Below the pieces are notes generated by a model, which ran no database searches, had not been told where the DNA came from, and saw only the letters and a list, made by a program, of their open reading frames with translations. The position numbers were made by a program, and so were the translations under genes. Below are positions 24,282-35,400 of a stretch of DNA of 64,000 bases, piece after piece (positions within the stretch are counted from its first letter, which is position 1; every line of letters starts with the position of its first letter). Source of the DNA: Prillingera fragicola (taxonomy: Eukaryota; Basidiomycota; Tremellomycetes; Trichosporonales; Trichosporonaceae); assembly GCA_002335605.1 (NCBI GenBank), contig BEDY01000009.1, positions 434,001 to 498,000 of the forward strand, written 5' to 3'.

Positions 24282-25008
24282 AGCAGTAAGTACCAAGCCT
24301 GGCGTAGACAGCGACGATGACATCCTCTGAGGACGTGCCACGGCACCTGCACCCATCCCACGAGGGCGGGAATGTAGCATAAGAGGCTCGGCTGAGCTGT
24401 CCACTAGAGAGTGCCACGAACGCGACTGACAGCCACCAGCCTACAACCGCACTGTGCCTTGTCTACCCGACACGAGTGGCCGTTTCTCCACTTAATCCAC
24501 TTGTACACTCGTCCGGGCCGTCGAGTCGTTCGGCTCAAGTGGACGATTCGAGGAGTAGTATCACATGACGAACATGTTGAATGAGTCATGGTAAGCGATG
24601 AGACGCGGTGGTTGTCTTTTCGGCTCGGCCCGAGACTTAGGCGACAGCTGTAGGTTTGAAGGGAGTGTTGGGCAACATCGACATGAGCTAGATACGGTCG
24701 TTGGTGAGAGCACTGTACATCTGCATCTGTGCGCTGTGCACGCGCGCACCATCTATGCATGCATCGAGCACCATTACCTTGACACAGCCAACGCACCGCG
24801 GGCAAGCACTCGGGCAAGGATGACGGCCCAGTATCTCGGCCAAGATGATGAGAGCGGAACACCGGAACCCTTCGGCTGTGGCCGAGGTCGGGTACTCACT
24901 GCCTGCTGTGGAGACGAGCTCACATCTTGGTCGACTCGTGCATGACATCAAGCTACATCTGTACATCGACTTGGCCAGCCCAATGCCTCCCCAACCACAC
25001 CCAAGGCC
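24282..25008. other. Intergenic, promoter of the MFS exporter
   Basis: 727 bp between two tandem plus-strand genes. No coding gene is recognisable. Its end carries a nine-codon upstream reading frame that abuts the exporter start codon (24983-25012). Confidence 0.55.
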
Positions 25009-25012
25009 ATGA
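24983..25012 (+). promoter_or_regulatory. Nine-codon uORF overlapping the exporter start (ATGA)
   Basis: ATG at 24983 opens a frame MPPQPHPRP whose TGA at 25010-25012 overlaps the main ATG at 25009-25011. If the transcript starts upstream of 24983, ribosomes would terminate directly on the main start codon, allowing termination-reinitiation control. Whether the transcript includes it is unknown. Confidence 0.5.
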
Positions 25013-26768
25013 GCACCGACATCGAAAAGGCCGGCGTCGCTGGAACGCCAGAGGGCGCGACCGTCGGCGTCGTCCCCATCCTCGACCCCACCCCCACCGG
25101 GCCACTGGAGCAGGACGAGGCCAAGGAAGACCCAATAGTGATCGACTGGGAGGACGGCGACCCAGTCAACCCGTTCAACTGGCCGCAGCGCAAAAAGCTC
25201 ACCGTCGTCATCGTAGCCTGCCTCATCCCCATGCTCACCGCGGCGAACGCCACCAGTATGGCAGTCATGGCTATCTGGGGGCCAGCGTTTTACGGCACTA
25301 CACGCACAATGTTTATCGTTGGGTTGATGCTGTACAATGTTTCTGTGAGCGTGACTGCCCTTGCGCTTGCGCCTGTGAGCGAGAATTTTGGGCGTAACCA
25401 GCTGTATCAGATTACGAGCATCATGTGAGTTTTGCTAGTCGGCGAGGAGGAGAACTGACGGCGATAGCAACGCGTTGTTCTTCATACCCCAGGCTCTGAC
25501 GAGGAATATCCACGCATATCTCGCCTGCCGCTGGTTTGTGCGTAGTCTCCATGTTGTTGTGGTGGTGGCTGACATCAGCAGCAAGGAATGGTAGCCTCCG
25601 TCGGCATCAGCATGGTAGGCGGCACGATCGCCGATGTCTACTACGCCAACGAGCGCGGGCAGATCATGAACATGTTCACCCTTATCATCTTTGTCGGGCA
25701 GGCTCTCGGCGGCCTTCTTGGATGGGTCGGCCAGGCGTGGGGATACCAGTGGTGCTATGGGGTGTGTGCCTCAGACGTTAGAAGTGCTGACGACAGGTAC
25801 AAGCCTTTGCTGCCACAGCCTCGTGCATCATCAACGCACTGCTGCTCCGCGAAACGCGCGGAGACGTGCTTCTCGAGCGCCGCGCACGCAAGCTCACAAA
25901 AGAGACTGGGCGCGTTCACATTACAAAATACGAAGTCGGGCATGTCCAGGAGGCATTCTTCGCTCGGCTCCGTGTGACCCTCTTCCGCCCTCTCAGTGAG
26001 CCCTCACCGTCCTCCAGCACTGACAAGCCAGAGTTCCTCATCACCGAGCCCATCGTCATGGCAGTAGCCCTCTGGATCGGGTTCGCGTGGGCCATCCTCT
26101 TTCTGTCCGGCACCGCCATCGTGCTAGTGTTCAGGCAGTACGATTTCTCCCCCGGCCAACTCGGTTCCGTGTCCGTGACAATCTTCCTAGGCGGGTTCGT
26201 AGGCTACTTGACAAACTTCCACCAGGAAACACTCTATCGCCGCGCAGCGAAAAAGTCGCCCACAGGCCGCGCACCGCCCGAAGCACGCCTGTACTGGGCG
26301 GCATGTGGCGGGCTGCTCTTCCCCGCCGGCATGCTCGGGTTTGCGTGGACGGGCAAGCCGCACATCCACTGGGTCGTGCCCGCCATGTTCCTCGTGTTCG
26401 CGTATACGGGCATGTACGTCATCTACCTGGGGACATTGTAAGTCGCTTCACAAGCAGGACGCGCTGACAGGGCAGCAACTATATTACAGACGCGTACGAA
26501 AAGTTTTCTTCAAGCGCGCAGGCCGCACAGGGTTTGTCGCGTAATTTCTGCTCGGGTGTGTTTCCGTTGTTCGCGCAGCAAATGGTGAGCTCCTAGCAAG
26601 GGCCGAAACTGACAAGGGCAGTACTTTAGGATGGGCTACTCGCAGGCCTCGACGCTGTGCGCTTGCCTCGGGTTTGTTGTCGGTGCCGCGCCATTTTTGC
26701 TCATTATTTTCGGGGCAAAGTTGAGAGCAAAGTCGCCCATCACGTCGCAGCTTGTAGGCAACTTGTGA
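25009..26768 (+). CDS. MFS drug:H+ antiporter, DHA1 type (12 TMS)
   Basis: Plasma-membrane exporter of about 508 residues, likely proton-driven efflux of polyamines, drugs or toxic metabolites. Seven exons: 25009-25424, 25468-25537, 25582-25761, 25797-25995, 26032-26437, 26476-26584 and 26622-26768. The N-terminus has the family signature DWEDGDPVNPFNWPQRKK before TM1. Further marks are LALAPVSENFGRN (loop after TM2), the antiporter motif C region QGMVASVGISMVGGTIADVY in TM5, LLLRETRG at the end of TM6, EPIVMAVALWIGFAWAILF in TM7 and GVFPLFAQQMYFRMGY in TM11. The 36-nt intron at 25996-26031 is a 3n intron without a stop; removing it restores the expected RPLKFLITEP junction. It is convergent with a P450 143 bp downstream. 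Substrate is not predictable. Confidence 0.9.
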
Positions 26769-26911
26769 TCAAAGAGTGGTAGATGGTGAGGAAGAAGGCA
26801 GCATTGTAATCTGATAGCATCATGTACCGAATTGCATTTCCATCCAACAGAGTACAACTTCTGAACGCTGCATTCCATCCACAAAGTACAAACTTCTGAC
26901 TTCTCGCAGCA

Positions 26912-28414
26912 CTAGTCGTCCGCCATCAACCCCTCCAACCCCTCATGCCTGGCCGTGAACGCCACCTGGAAAGGCAAAGGGTGCGAGTTTGCGGTATTCG
27001 TGAAAGCAAGTGTATCAATCTCAACTTGCTCCTGACCTACCCTCTTCTTGGCAATGTCAAAGCTCCACAGCAACACGGCGGCATTGATCAACACCGAGTT
27101 GTTGGCAACATGCTGGCCAGGGCAGACGCGCCGCCCAAACCCAAATTGGACGTGCTTCATCTTATCCTTGAAAGCTCCCTTGTCGTCGAGCCAGCGATCA
27201 AGCTTGAAACTCTCAACGTCGGGGCCGAAATAGTCGACGTCGCGGTGAATGGCCCAGTGGTTGCCCGAAATCGGCGTACCGGCGGGAATGACATAGTTTT
27301 CGTAGATAATGTCCTTTGCCGTAGCGTGCTGGAACCCACCCGAGCTGACTGGGCGCCAGCGGTAGCTCTCGGCGACAAACGCGCGGAGGACGGGGAGCGA
27401 GTCGAGGTCGTCAAACGTCGGGGGTGCGTCGCCGCAGACATTGTCGAGTTCGGCTTGGACACGAGCCTGCACCTCCGGATAGCACGCAGCAGCCATGACG
27501 CAGATTGTAATGGCCGACGAAGACGTGTCAGAGCCAGCACCAAAGACCGAGCCGAGGAGGTAGCTAATCTCGTCGTCGTTGAGCTCGAGCATTTTCTGGT
27601 TTTTCAGTAAGAAGGTCGCAAAGCACGGTTCTTGCGGCTCGTTACTCTCCACGCGCCGCTTCACATCAAAGTATGCGTTGCGGAACAGGGCGAGCTCCTC
27701 GTCGGCCCACTCGTTTACTTGTTTCAGGTATCCGGGCCAGTACCGGAGCAATGGGAAGGCCTCAATCTTGAAAGCGCCAGGCCGAAGCAGTGTGCCCAAG
27801 CGCTGCGCACCTACAATGACCTTTTGTATATCCGCGTCGCCGTACCGCGCCTTATCCGTCCGGCCATAGGCCATGTGCACGACAAGCGTGGCGGCGTAGG
27901 TCTGGATATGCTCCTGGAACTGATCCGGCGACGCGAGAATGTCCCGGACGACCTCGTGTGCGGACCGCAGTTGGACGGGGCGGAGCTCGCGCGCACTCTG
28001 GGGCTGGAGAGCGTGGTGGATTGCCTTGCGCAGGCGGCGCCAGCGCTCGTTGTGGCCTACGAGGAGCATCCGTTTACCGTGCGAGAAGATCTCGTCGCCG
28101 ACAATAGACCTCGGTCTGTCGGCAGTGTCGCGCGCATTCTTCTCCAGAAAGAAGTCTGCGCTCTTCATGTCGTTGCACACCACTGCCGGGGTACGGCCGT
28201 TCCATATCGTGATAAGGGGGCCGTATTTGAGCGACAGGGTGTAAAAGTATCGCCATGGGTAGGTTGCGGGCAGCGGCGTGCCGTGCAGAATGTGCGAGGG
28301 GGGACTCGGCGGAAGCGACGCATACTTTGTTCGTTGCCTTGTGATTAGAAACAGTACCGCAGCGGCGGCGAGGAGGCACCCTGCTGCAGCTGTGGCTTGG
28401 CTTGTGACAACCAT
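26912..28414 (-). CDS. Cytochrome P450 monooxygenase, intronless
   Basis: ER-anchored haem-thiolate monooxygenase of about 500 residues, the only long intronless gene of this class here. An N-terminal anchor (TAAAGCLLAAAAVLFLI) is followed by a proline-rich hinge (LPPSPPSHILHG). The C-helix WxxxR is ERWRRLRKA, the I-helix is GAGSDTSSSA, the K-helix ExxR is ESYRWRP, the PERF-type segment is FKLDRW and the haem loop is FGFGRRVCPGQ with its cysteine ligand. All catalytic motifs are intact. Style resembles fungal CYP families near CYP64-like oxidoreductases, a loose comparison. An ATG 20 codons upstream (28474) is possible, but TATA-like sequence directly before it and the position of the anchor favour 28414. 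The neighbouring exporter suggests shared detoxification or secondary metabolism. Confidence 0.9.
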   Translation of the reverse strand: MVVTSQATAAAGCLLAAAAVLFLITRQRTKYASLPPSPPSHILHGTPLPATYPWRYFYTLSLKYGPLITIWNGRTPAVVCNDMKSADFFLEKNARDTADRPRSIVGDEIFSHGKRMLLVGHNERWRRLRKAIHHALQPQSARELRPVQLRSAHEVVRDILASPDQFQEHIQTYAATLVVHMAYGRTDKARYGDADIQKVIVGAQRLGTLLRPGAFKIEAFPLLRYWPGYLKQVNEWADEELALFRNAYFDVKRRVESNEPQEPCFATFLLKNQKMLELNDDEISYLLGSVFGAGSDTSSSAITICVMAAACYPEVQARVQAELDNVCGDAPPTFDDLDSLPVLRAFVAESYRWRPVSSGGFQHATAKDIIYENYVIPAGTPISGNHWAIHRDVDYFGPDVESFKLDRWLDDKGAFKDKMKHVQFGFGRRVCPGQHVANNSVLINAAVLLWSFDIAKKRVGQEQVEIDTLAFTNTANSHPLPFQVAFTARHEGLEGLMADD

Positions 28415-28974
28415 GGCGAGATTGCAGAGTGGGCAAAGAGGAGGATGAGAAGACGGGGACCCCGTGGAGTGCATGATATATCAAGAGCTATTTCAAGTGG
28501 GCGACCCTGTGACCGAACATTATCTCGGTGAGCCGCGCTGCTCAACAACCCGAGAGTTCCCCGGGCCTCGAGCATTCCGTCTCGGAGGAGTTGTTCATGC
28601 GTTCTCTGTGCTCTGGGCTACCAGGGCCACGAGCTTGGGGTGCTGGTATGCATGGCCAGACTGTGCTGAGCATGCTGAGGTCAGACGGATGTCCACCGGG
28701 GATGTCCGGATGAACGCAGATGACAAGTCCAGGAGCCGATAATAATTATCCGATTAACAGGTCACATCCTGCTCAAGAGCAACATCATGTCTGGCTACAA
28801 GACGTAAAACCAGGCTTGTGGACAAGGAATACAGACGCATTGAGGTTACGAAAACGTCGTCTCGCATACTAGACAATGTGCATAGCGACTAAGAAAGTCC
28901 TGCCAGATGAACTGGGGTCACTCGGACCAATTAATTCAACAATAATTCCACCACAACGCACGAGGTTCGTTCGT
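28415..28974. other. P450 promoter and 3' region of the BTB-like gene
   Basis: About 560 bp between the P450 start and the last exon of the upstream minus-strand gene. Apart from the GATA palindrome and a TATA-like TGATATATC near 28476-28484, no feature is evident. Confidence 0.5.
28738..28750. promoter_or_regulatory. GATA/TATC palindrome upstream of the P450
   Basis: GATAATAATTATC is a perfect odd palindrome carrying two opposed GATA cores, about 325 bp upstream of the P450 start. Fungal GATA factors (nitrogen, iron, light) bind paired sites of this kind. Functional use is inferred. Confidence 0.4.
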
Positions 28975-30010
28975 CTAGTTGCGCCACGACGCCTTGACTT
29001 TGCGACCAGCTGTCCTAACAGGCTTTGAATCAGTCTTATGTGCCCCTATCTAGTCAACATCTCAAGCTCTTCCACAATCGAACAAATACTCACGAGCAAC
29101 AGCCCCCAACTGGGTCTCAAAACACTTGGCAAAGGAAGCATACCCCGCTTCAACATTGCCATTCTTAAACTCCTCGCCAACGGCACCCAGCGCCCACAAG
29201 TAGTGACTAGAGGTCAATGCCGCCTGGTTCCTAGACAAAGTAGCCCCATCCATCAACATCCTCCCCGCCGCCAAGCTCGCCAGCGGCTCCTCCTCAACCT
29301 GCGCCGCCAGCAAAAACACGCCCGCCGCCAGCTCCGAACACGGTTCAAGCGCCATATCCAGCGTCATCCGCAAAAGACAAAGCTCATACCCCACCCTGCA
29401 GTCGTATTTGAGACACAAATCAATCGTATCGCTGAGCCGCTCCACGTCCCCGCTCGCTGTCAGGCTCCGCACGCCCGCAGACAGGAGGTCGAGGAGGTGT
29501 CGGATCGCGTAGCCGTGCTCGAAATCTGGGTCTTGCAGGATAATCTCCCCGCCAGCGCTGTTGAGCTGCACCATGTCCCACAGCCCCGTACTGTCTCATC
29601 AGCAGCCACATCAAGGCGGAACATACATACATTTGAGAAAGCAAGTCGGCAGCGACGCAGAACAAGACCCTATCACTGCTCACGAGGCGGTAGGCCGCGT
29701 CCCCCGAATTGTAGACCATGCTCACCGACGACGCGGCGGTGGGCACACCCTTCAGGCTGGTGAGTTTGCCACCACGCAGGGACGGGCTCGGCGCCACCCG
29801 GCTTACACCGTTAGCATGCTCTCGCGGGTTGGGGTCAGGGGCGATACGCCTGTCGTCGACGTCTAGCAGCGTGGAGGTCGAGTAGGTGCTGACTGTGGAG
29901 GTGGTGCTGGCTGAGCGGGAGAGGGCCGAGTGTGATGGGTGTGGGTGGAGGCCTGCTGTTTGCTGGGTGAGGAGGCGGCGAGTCGTGTTTGTGCGGGCTG
30001 CCCGGGACAT
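28975..30010 (-). CDS. BTB/POZ-like domain protein
   Basis: About 303 residues in three exons (30010-29631, 29590-29094, 29009-28975). A Ser/Thr/Arg-rich head of about 85 residues is followed by a BTB-like fold: SSDRVLFCVAADLLSQI, then GGEIILQDPDFEHGYAIRHL and a helical C-terminus (DTIDLCLKYDCRVGYELC, LLRMTLDMALEPCS). This arrangement, in which cells of a BTB core are followed by a helical region, is common in Tremellomycete and Agaricomycete BTB proteins of unknown role; BTB domains mediate dimerisation or Cul3 binding. The terminal exon is the least certain: it needs an 84-nt intron and adds PGRKVKASWRN before the stop. Skipping it would end the protein a few residues past 29094. Confidence 0.72.
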
Positions 30011-30376
30011 CGTTGTTAGTTGGCACGAGGTTGGTCTATGGCTGGGTTTATAGCCTGCTTGGGAGTGTGGATGGCGGCGTGGTGGTGGGACAAGGGGCGA
30101 AACTGCGTATTGTTCTTTGAGTGGTTTGTGAGTGCATTGTATTGTCAGTGATGGGTCAAGCGGCAGATGACAATGGGGGACAATGGTCAGACCCATCAGC
30201 GATCGCCATTAGTCTCGAGTCAGGACAACGTGTGGACATTGTCAGTAATCTCACCAGATCCGAGTGACGCACGGCATGTATCATCTATCTCCGGAGATAC
30301 GCTCCTACAAAACCTATGTACACTGGCGCTCAGCACTTGGGCGCCACGTCCCCACCTCACCTCGCACGTACGAGCG
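30011..30376. other. Short intergenic region
   Basis: 366 bp upstream of the BTB-like gene and downstream of the dioxygenase stop, both minus strand. No feature recognised. Confidence 0.5.
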
Positions 30377-31957
30377 TCACTTCTTGTCTCCACCGTGCAC
30401 CTCATCATTGAGCACAGCCAGCCGATCCCACACAGTCGACCCGTCAAGGTAGCACCCCTTGAGCCACCGCGTAGGCTCGCCGGGGGTGATGATCGTCTCA
30501 TCCCGCTTGAGCTCTGCGTCCGTCTTGTCCCTGAACGCCGTGCGGGCGTGCAGGACTCGCTGGTTGTCGAACAACACGACGTCGCCTTCCTGCATGGTGA
30601 ATTCGTAGCGGAACTGCGGGTCGTCGAGGTGCGCTTGGAACTCTGAGAGGGCAGTGTAGAGCTCTGTCTCGGCAAGGGCTTGATCCGAGGCAGAGGGGGT
30701 GCCGGACAAGGACGTCACGACGGCGCCGCGCACACCGGGAGCCTGGAAGGGCGGCGACCAGTTGATGACCGTGTGCAGGTCCGGGTCGGTGAGACCCTTG
30801 GCAGGGAGGACGGGGTGCTGGTACGTCATGTAGTGGTTGTCGTTGTCGTATTCGTACTCGAGCTTGTTGCGCTGGAGCGCGGCGTAGAGGTCGGGGTGCT
30901 GTTGCTCAAAGGCTTGGGCGGCGGCAAACGAGTCGACAAAGTAGGAGGAACCGCCAATTACACGGTTGCGGAGGCAGTGGAGAAACTGGAAGCGGGGTGG
31001 GAGGGCAAAGTAGCTTCATGTCAGCCGAGACCACAGCGAAACGACTTACAGGAGGTCCATGTGCAGGCCCAGGTTGAGGTTGGTGTATGCGACGTTCTTC
31101 GAGTCGACCACACTCTTGACGTCCCACGTCTCGCCGTAGAAAGTGTTGCGCAAGCCGCCTATAGTCTCGGCAAACTCACGCAGCGAGCAATCCTTGTTGT
31201 CGGTCTGCTCGGTAGGCAAACCACGCACTACAGCAAGACCATAACGCTGCAGCTGCTCAAGCACGCGCAGGTGTACGTCCGACCTCGGGTTGAACTTGTC
31301 GCCCCCGGCATGGAGCTCATCATAATTTGTCCACAAGTCTGGGGACTCCTTGAGCAGGCTCTCGCGGTCCCAGGTCTTGCGCCCCAACGTGTTCTCCAGG
31401 TAGGTGATGCCGCGCACACGACCAGAGCTCAGACGCCGCAACAGTGAGGTGGGGTAAAAGCTCGTGTGCTTGTGTCCATCGGTAGTGTTGGGCCAGTGGA
31501 CCTCGATACCCTTTTCGCCCGTTGCACCATCCGTAGCCGGGTGAATGACATTCTCGGCGGCAACCTCGGAGCCCATCTCCGCAACATCCCGGAACGCCTC
31601 ACCCGACGTGTGCGTCTTTTGGCGTGTAGAGGGATGAATGCACTTGGGGCACGGACACGAGTCGCGCAGGCGTGCATACGTGATCACGCCGTGTACGCGG
31701 TCGGCGATACTTGCGTCGCTCGCGGGCGACGGACCGGCATACTCGATGTATCCTGGGCCAATGGAGACGCTCTCGGACTCGTCGCGAGAGGTGAAGAGCT
31801 CGCGCTGTGTGCGAGGAGAGGTTGTGTATAGTGTTCGGAGTGCGAGTGGGCGGAGTGCCGGCTGTGCAGTGGCGATTGGGCGGGCGAGGCCGGCGAGGCG
31901 AGGGGTTGCTACGCGGGTGAGGCGGGCAGGAGGGAGGGTACGCAAGGCGCGGCGCAT
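30377..31957 (-). CDS. Gamma-butyrobetaine dioxygenase-like 2-oxoglutarate/Fe(II) oxygenase, mitochondrial
   Basis: Likely carnitine-pathway hydroxylase of about 514 residues; exons 31957-31050 and 31013-30377. The first 50 residues are Arg/Ala/Leu-rich without acids (MRRALRTLPPARLTRVATP), a mitochondrial targeting leader. The N-terminal DUF971-like zinc module follows with RLRDSCPCPKCIHPSTRQK. The catalytic TauD-like domain has the iron-binding HxD in LGLHMDLL, completed across the intron to LLYFALPPRFQFLHCLRN, and the distal His in VLFDNQRVLHARTAFRD with the 2-oxoglutarate-binding Arg. Trimethyllysine dioxygenase has the same layout, so either the first or last hydroxylation of carnitine synthesis is possible; gamma-butyrobetaine dioxygenase is preferred because the zinc module and the catalytic motif read closest to it. 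Confidence 0.85.
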
Positions 31958-32493
31958 GGTGGAGTGAGAGAGTTGGGGAGCTCGCCCACGATGCTTTTGG
32001 GTAACCCTTATGTAGTGACCTGTGGGGGGGGGGTCGAGAACAAAAGAGAGAGAGAGGGCCGCAGGAGCAACAGAGAGCGACGGACATGGATCGCATAGAA
32101 GTGATTGCCCGGCCGGACGTAGACGGACCTCCCGGCTAAACATTCTACCCGGATCATCCCTCCACTTGAGTTACGTAAGTTTTAAAGTGAACGGTGTCAG
32201 TCCAATCACGTGACGTTGTCCCACGCGAGATGCACGTTGTATCGGAAAGTGTCTTACTCAAATTTGATTCCGTCTGTGTCTGGTGCCTTGGCCTCTTCCT
32301 GACTTCGGAGACTTGGGCCATCGCATCTCTCTCTCTCGACAGCCCTCGGCGACTGACCACGACGCGCGACGACAGACCGACCGACGAGCCACTTGCTGTT
32401 GTGTCGCTAACTTTCCGGGCAATCAAAACATACACATCTCTCAACCCCTCTGCTCTGACCACCTGCTCTCTCTGGAAGAAGAAGCAATCAGGC
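31958..32493. promoter_or_regulatory. Divergent promoter, dioxygenase / TBC-MTQ2 fusion
   Basis: 536 bp between divergent start codons. It contains a G10 run (32024-32033) and CCAAT directly joined to TCACGTGA (CCAATCACGTGAC, 32212-32224), a compact composite of two common promoter elements. No gene is visible inside. Confidence 0.5.
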
Positions 32494-35400
32494 ATGGGAA
32501 ACCAAACAGATCAAGAGCACCAGAGGTAACTAGCTCGGCATCGCTCAGCTTGAACATGGCTAACACGCAGGCTGCTCGCCTTCCAGACGCTCCTTGATGG
32601 CTCAAGGACAGCCCTCGACAAGGATGTAGAGCCGTCACTGCTCCGAAGGTTGTGCGCCCAAGGTAAACAACCCCAACACTGTCCAGAGCTGACCGATAGG
32701 GATCCCAGAGCACCCTTCCCACCTCCGACCCCTCGCGTACTCGCTGCTGCTGGGAGCACTCCCGCCCAGCAAGCGCGAGTGGAAGCGCACTGCAAGGAAG
32801 CAGCGTGAAAAGTACTATGTGAGTGCACAGCAAACAGGACGTCCACACCTAACGCACAGGCCCTGGTCAATACATTCATGAACGAGCTGGAGGCTGCGCC
32901 AGAGGTGAGATCGTGTGTGAAGCTGTCACGGAACTGACAATGTGTAGCCCAGAGATCCCAATCTCCCCACCGATGCGCTGCTAGTCCGCATCGCCAAGGA
33001 CGTTGAGCGCGTCAACCTCAATGTCCTCAAAGCACAGTCCAACCCGTCGAAATCATCTCGGCTCGCAGCGCCCGCTGATAACGAAATTTCCAACAATGAT
33101 GAGCCGTCGTCGTCGTCCTCGTCGGACGAGCAGCCGCACAAGGAGGGAGAAGACCGCGCCGAAGGACACAAGTCGCGCAAGCGTCAGCCAGCACCTCCAC
33201 TGTTATCGCGCCGTGCGCTGTTCGTTCGTCTGGACCGCATCGCCCGCGTACAGCAGGCTGCCAACGCTCCCGGTGTGGAAAAGGGCAAGGGAAAGGCGGA
33301 GAATGACAGGGCCCTCGTGGCGCCACAGATTGTGCTCTCCCCAGAGTCATCTGTTGGTCCCGAGTCGCCCGAGCCTGCGCCCAAGTCTGAGGGCCCCAAG
33401 ACCACACCTTCACTCTCGCTCACGCTGCCCGACGACCCGTCGAGGAGCCAGCCGCCGTCACCTATCACACTGGTCGAGTCGCAGCCGTTTGCTTCTGGTC
33501 CGCGAGCGGCCATCGCGTCAGCTTCCATGCCCGACACGCACGCCGAGGTTCTCATCCGTCTTCTGTTTGTGTTCACGTGCGCCAATCCCAGATGGCGCTA
33601 TGTGCCTAGCTTTGTCGAAATCATTGTCCCCCTCTATCTTATATATGCCGAGGCGGCCACTGGCAGCGAGCCCAAGGGCCGATACCCCGAGGAGGAGACG
33701 TACTGGGCGTTCACGTTCCTCATGCTCGAGCTCGGCGACGTCATTGCTGCCATTCCAGGCAACGACACGCTCATCACCCACGCGCTGGAACGCCTCAGTC
33801 GTCGTGTCCGATGGGCCGATGAGCCGCTGTGGAAAACGCTGAAAGAACGCAACCTCGACCCCGCGGACCCGCTCTACACCTATCAGTGGATATCGAGCCT
33901 GCTAACCAACGACAGGCGGTACATTCTCCCAGTGTGGGACTTCCTCTTCTCCCAGCCGCCTGCGTCTCACGAGCGCCACCCGAAGCTCGACTTGATACTC
34001 GACATTAGTGTCGCCATGATCGTGCTCCTCAAGGCGGACATCATGCTTCCCCCGGCCTCGGCGACTTCGCCCAAGAAGACCATGTGGGCAGGTAGCGGTG
34101 TCGCAGACGAACCGCGCGTCGGCGAAGAGGACCCCGAGATGGCCTTTATTCGCTGTCTGCAAATGTTCCGCTACTACCCCCTGAAGCAAGTCGGCGGTGT
34201 CGCCATGGTGCTCAACACTGCGTTTGAGTTGCACCAGGAGCGTGTCGCTGCTAGCCTTAGCGGGGAGGATCCCGATTCGCCCGAGTGGGCTGCCGCCCGC
34301 GATGCCGCAGCCAACAAGCCGAGCTGGTTTGGGTCCGCGTTCCGTTCAGCAGCGCAGGGTGCGTCGAGCTCGACGGCACGGTTCTGGAACCAGGCTGCGC
34401 AGTCGGACACTGCAGCTTCCATCTCCAAGATGACTACCAACGCGTCGTCCGTGTCCGTCGTCGCTGCTGCCAAGCTGCAGTCCATGGCGCCGTCACCCAC
34501 CAACTGGCAGGGCATTTCGGCGTCCCGGTGGTGGAAGAGCAAGGGTGATGACGAGTCGATATCTGGCGAGGAGTTTGAGCACTTTGGCTCCTTGCCATCG
34601 ACACCGGGCAATGCATCGCCGCGCCGCTCAAAGTTCATTTCGCCCGAGCATCGCTTCTCCCTGCCTACCACGGGAGCTCCAGGCGCCGGGCGCCCGCGCA
34701 GCGACTCTAACGCATCGAACTCAGCCATGTCAGTCACATCACTGCAGGACAAGCTCTCCGGCCTTGCCATGTCACTCACCACCGGTTCTCCCCGCCCCGA
34801 GACCCCCAAGGCATCCACCCCCTCCTCCGGTCCGCGCCCGCTGTTGCTGTCCAGCGCGGCGAGGCGCGCGAGCCACGGTGCCTCCAACCGCTCCCGCGGC
34901 CCGTCACCTCAACCTGGCTCTCCACCTCACCGCCATGACGACACGGGCCTCTACCGCATTCGTAGCCGGAACAGCGTCGGCCGCCCATTGTCGAGCAGCA
35001 AGGTCGCCTCTCTCGCAGACAAGTTCAACCGCGCAGGCTCCGATTCGGACTCGACTTTCACCACTGGCCACACTGGCCACCGCGTGCGTGATTCCGTGTC
35101 GACGCAGTACGACAGCGACGCCAACCCGCACCTTGCCCACAGCAGGCTTACGTCCGCCCTTGCCGTGCCTGCACCCCCTGCGACGCTCGCGCCGCCCGAG
35201 CCCGAGGAGCCGCCAGAGCCCATCTCGATCCCGACGCCGCAGATTGCACATCTCACGGAAGAAGACTATGAGCACGTGTACGAGCCGGCAGAGGACTCGT
35301 TTATTTTGCTAGACGCGCTTGAGGCGGACGCGGCAGTGCTGCGCGACTCGAAGCCGACTCTCTGTGTTGAAATTGGCTCTGGGTCCGGCATCGCTAGCAC

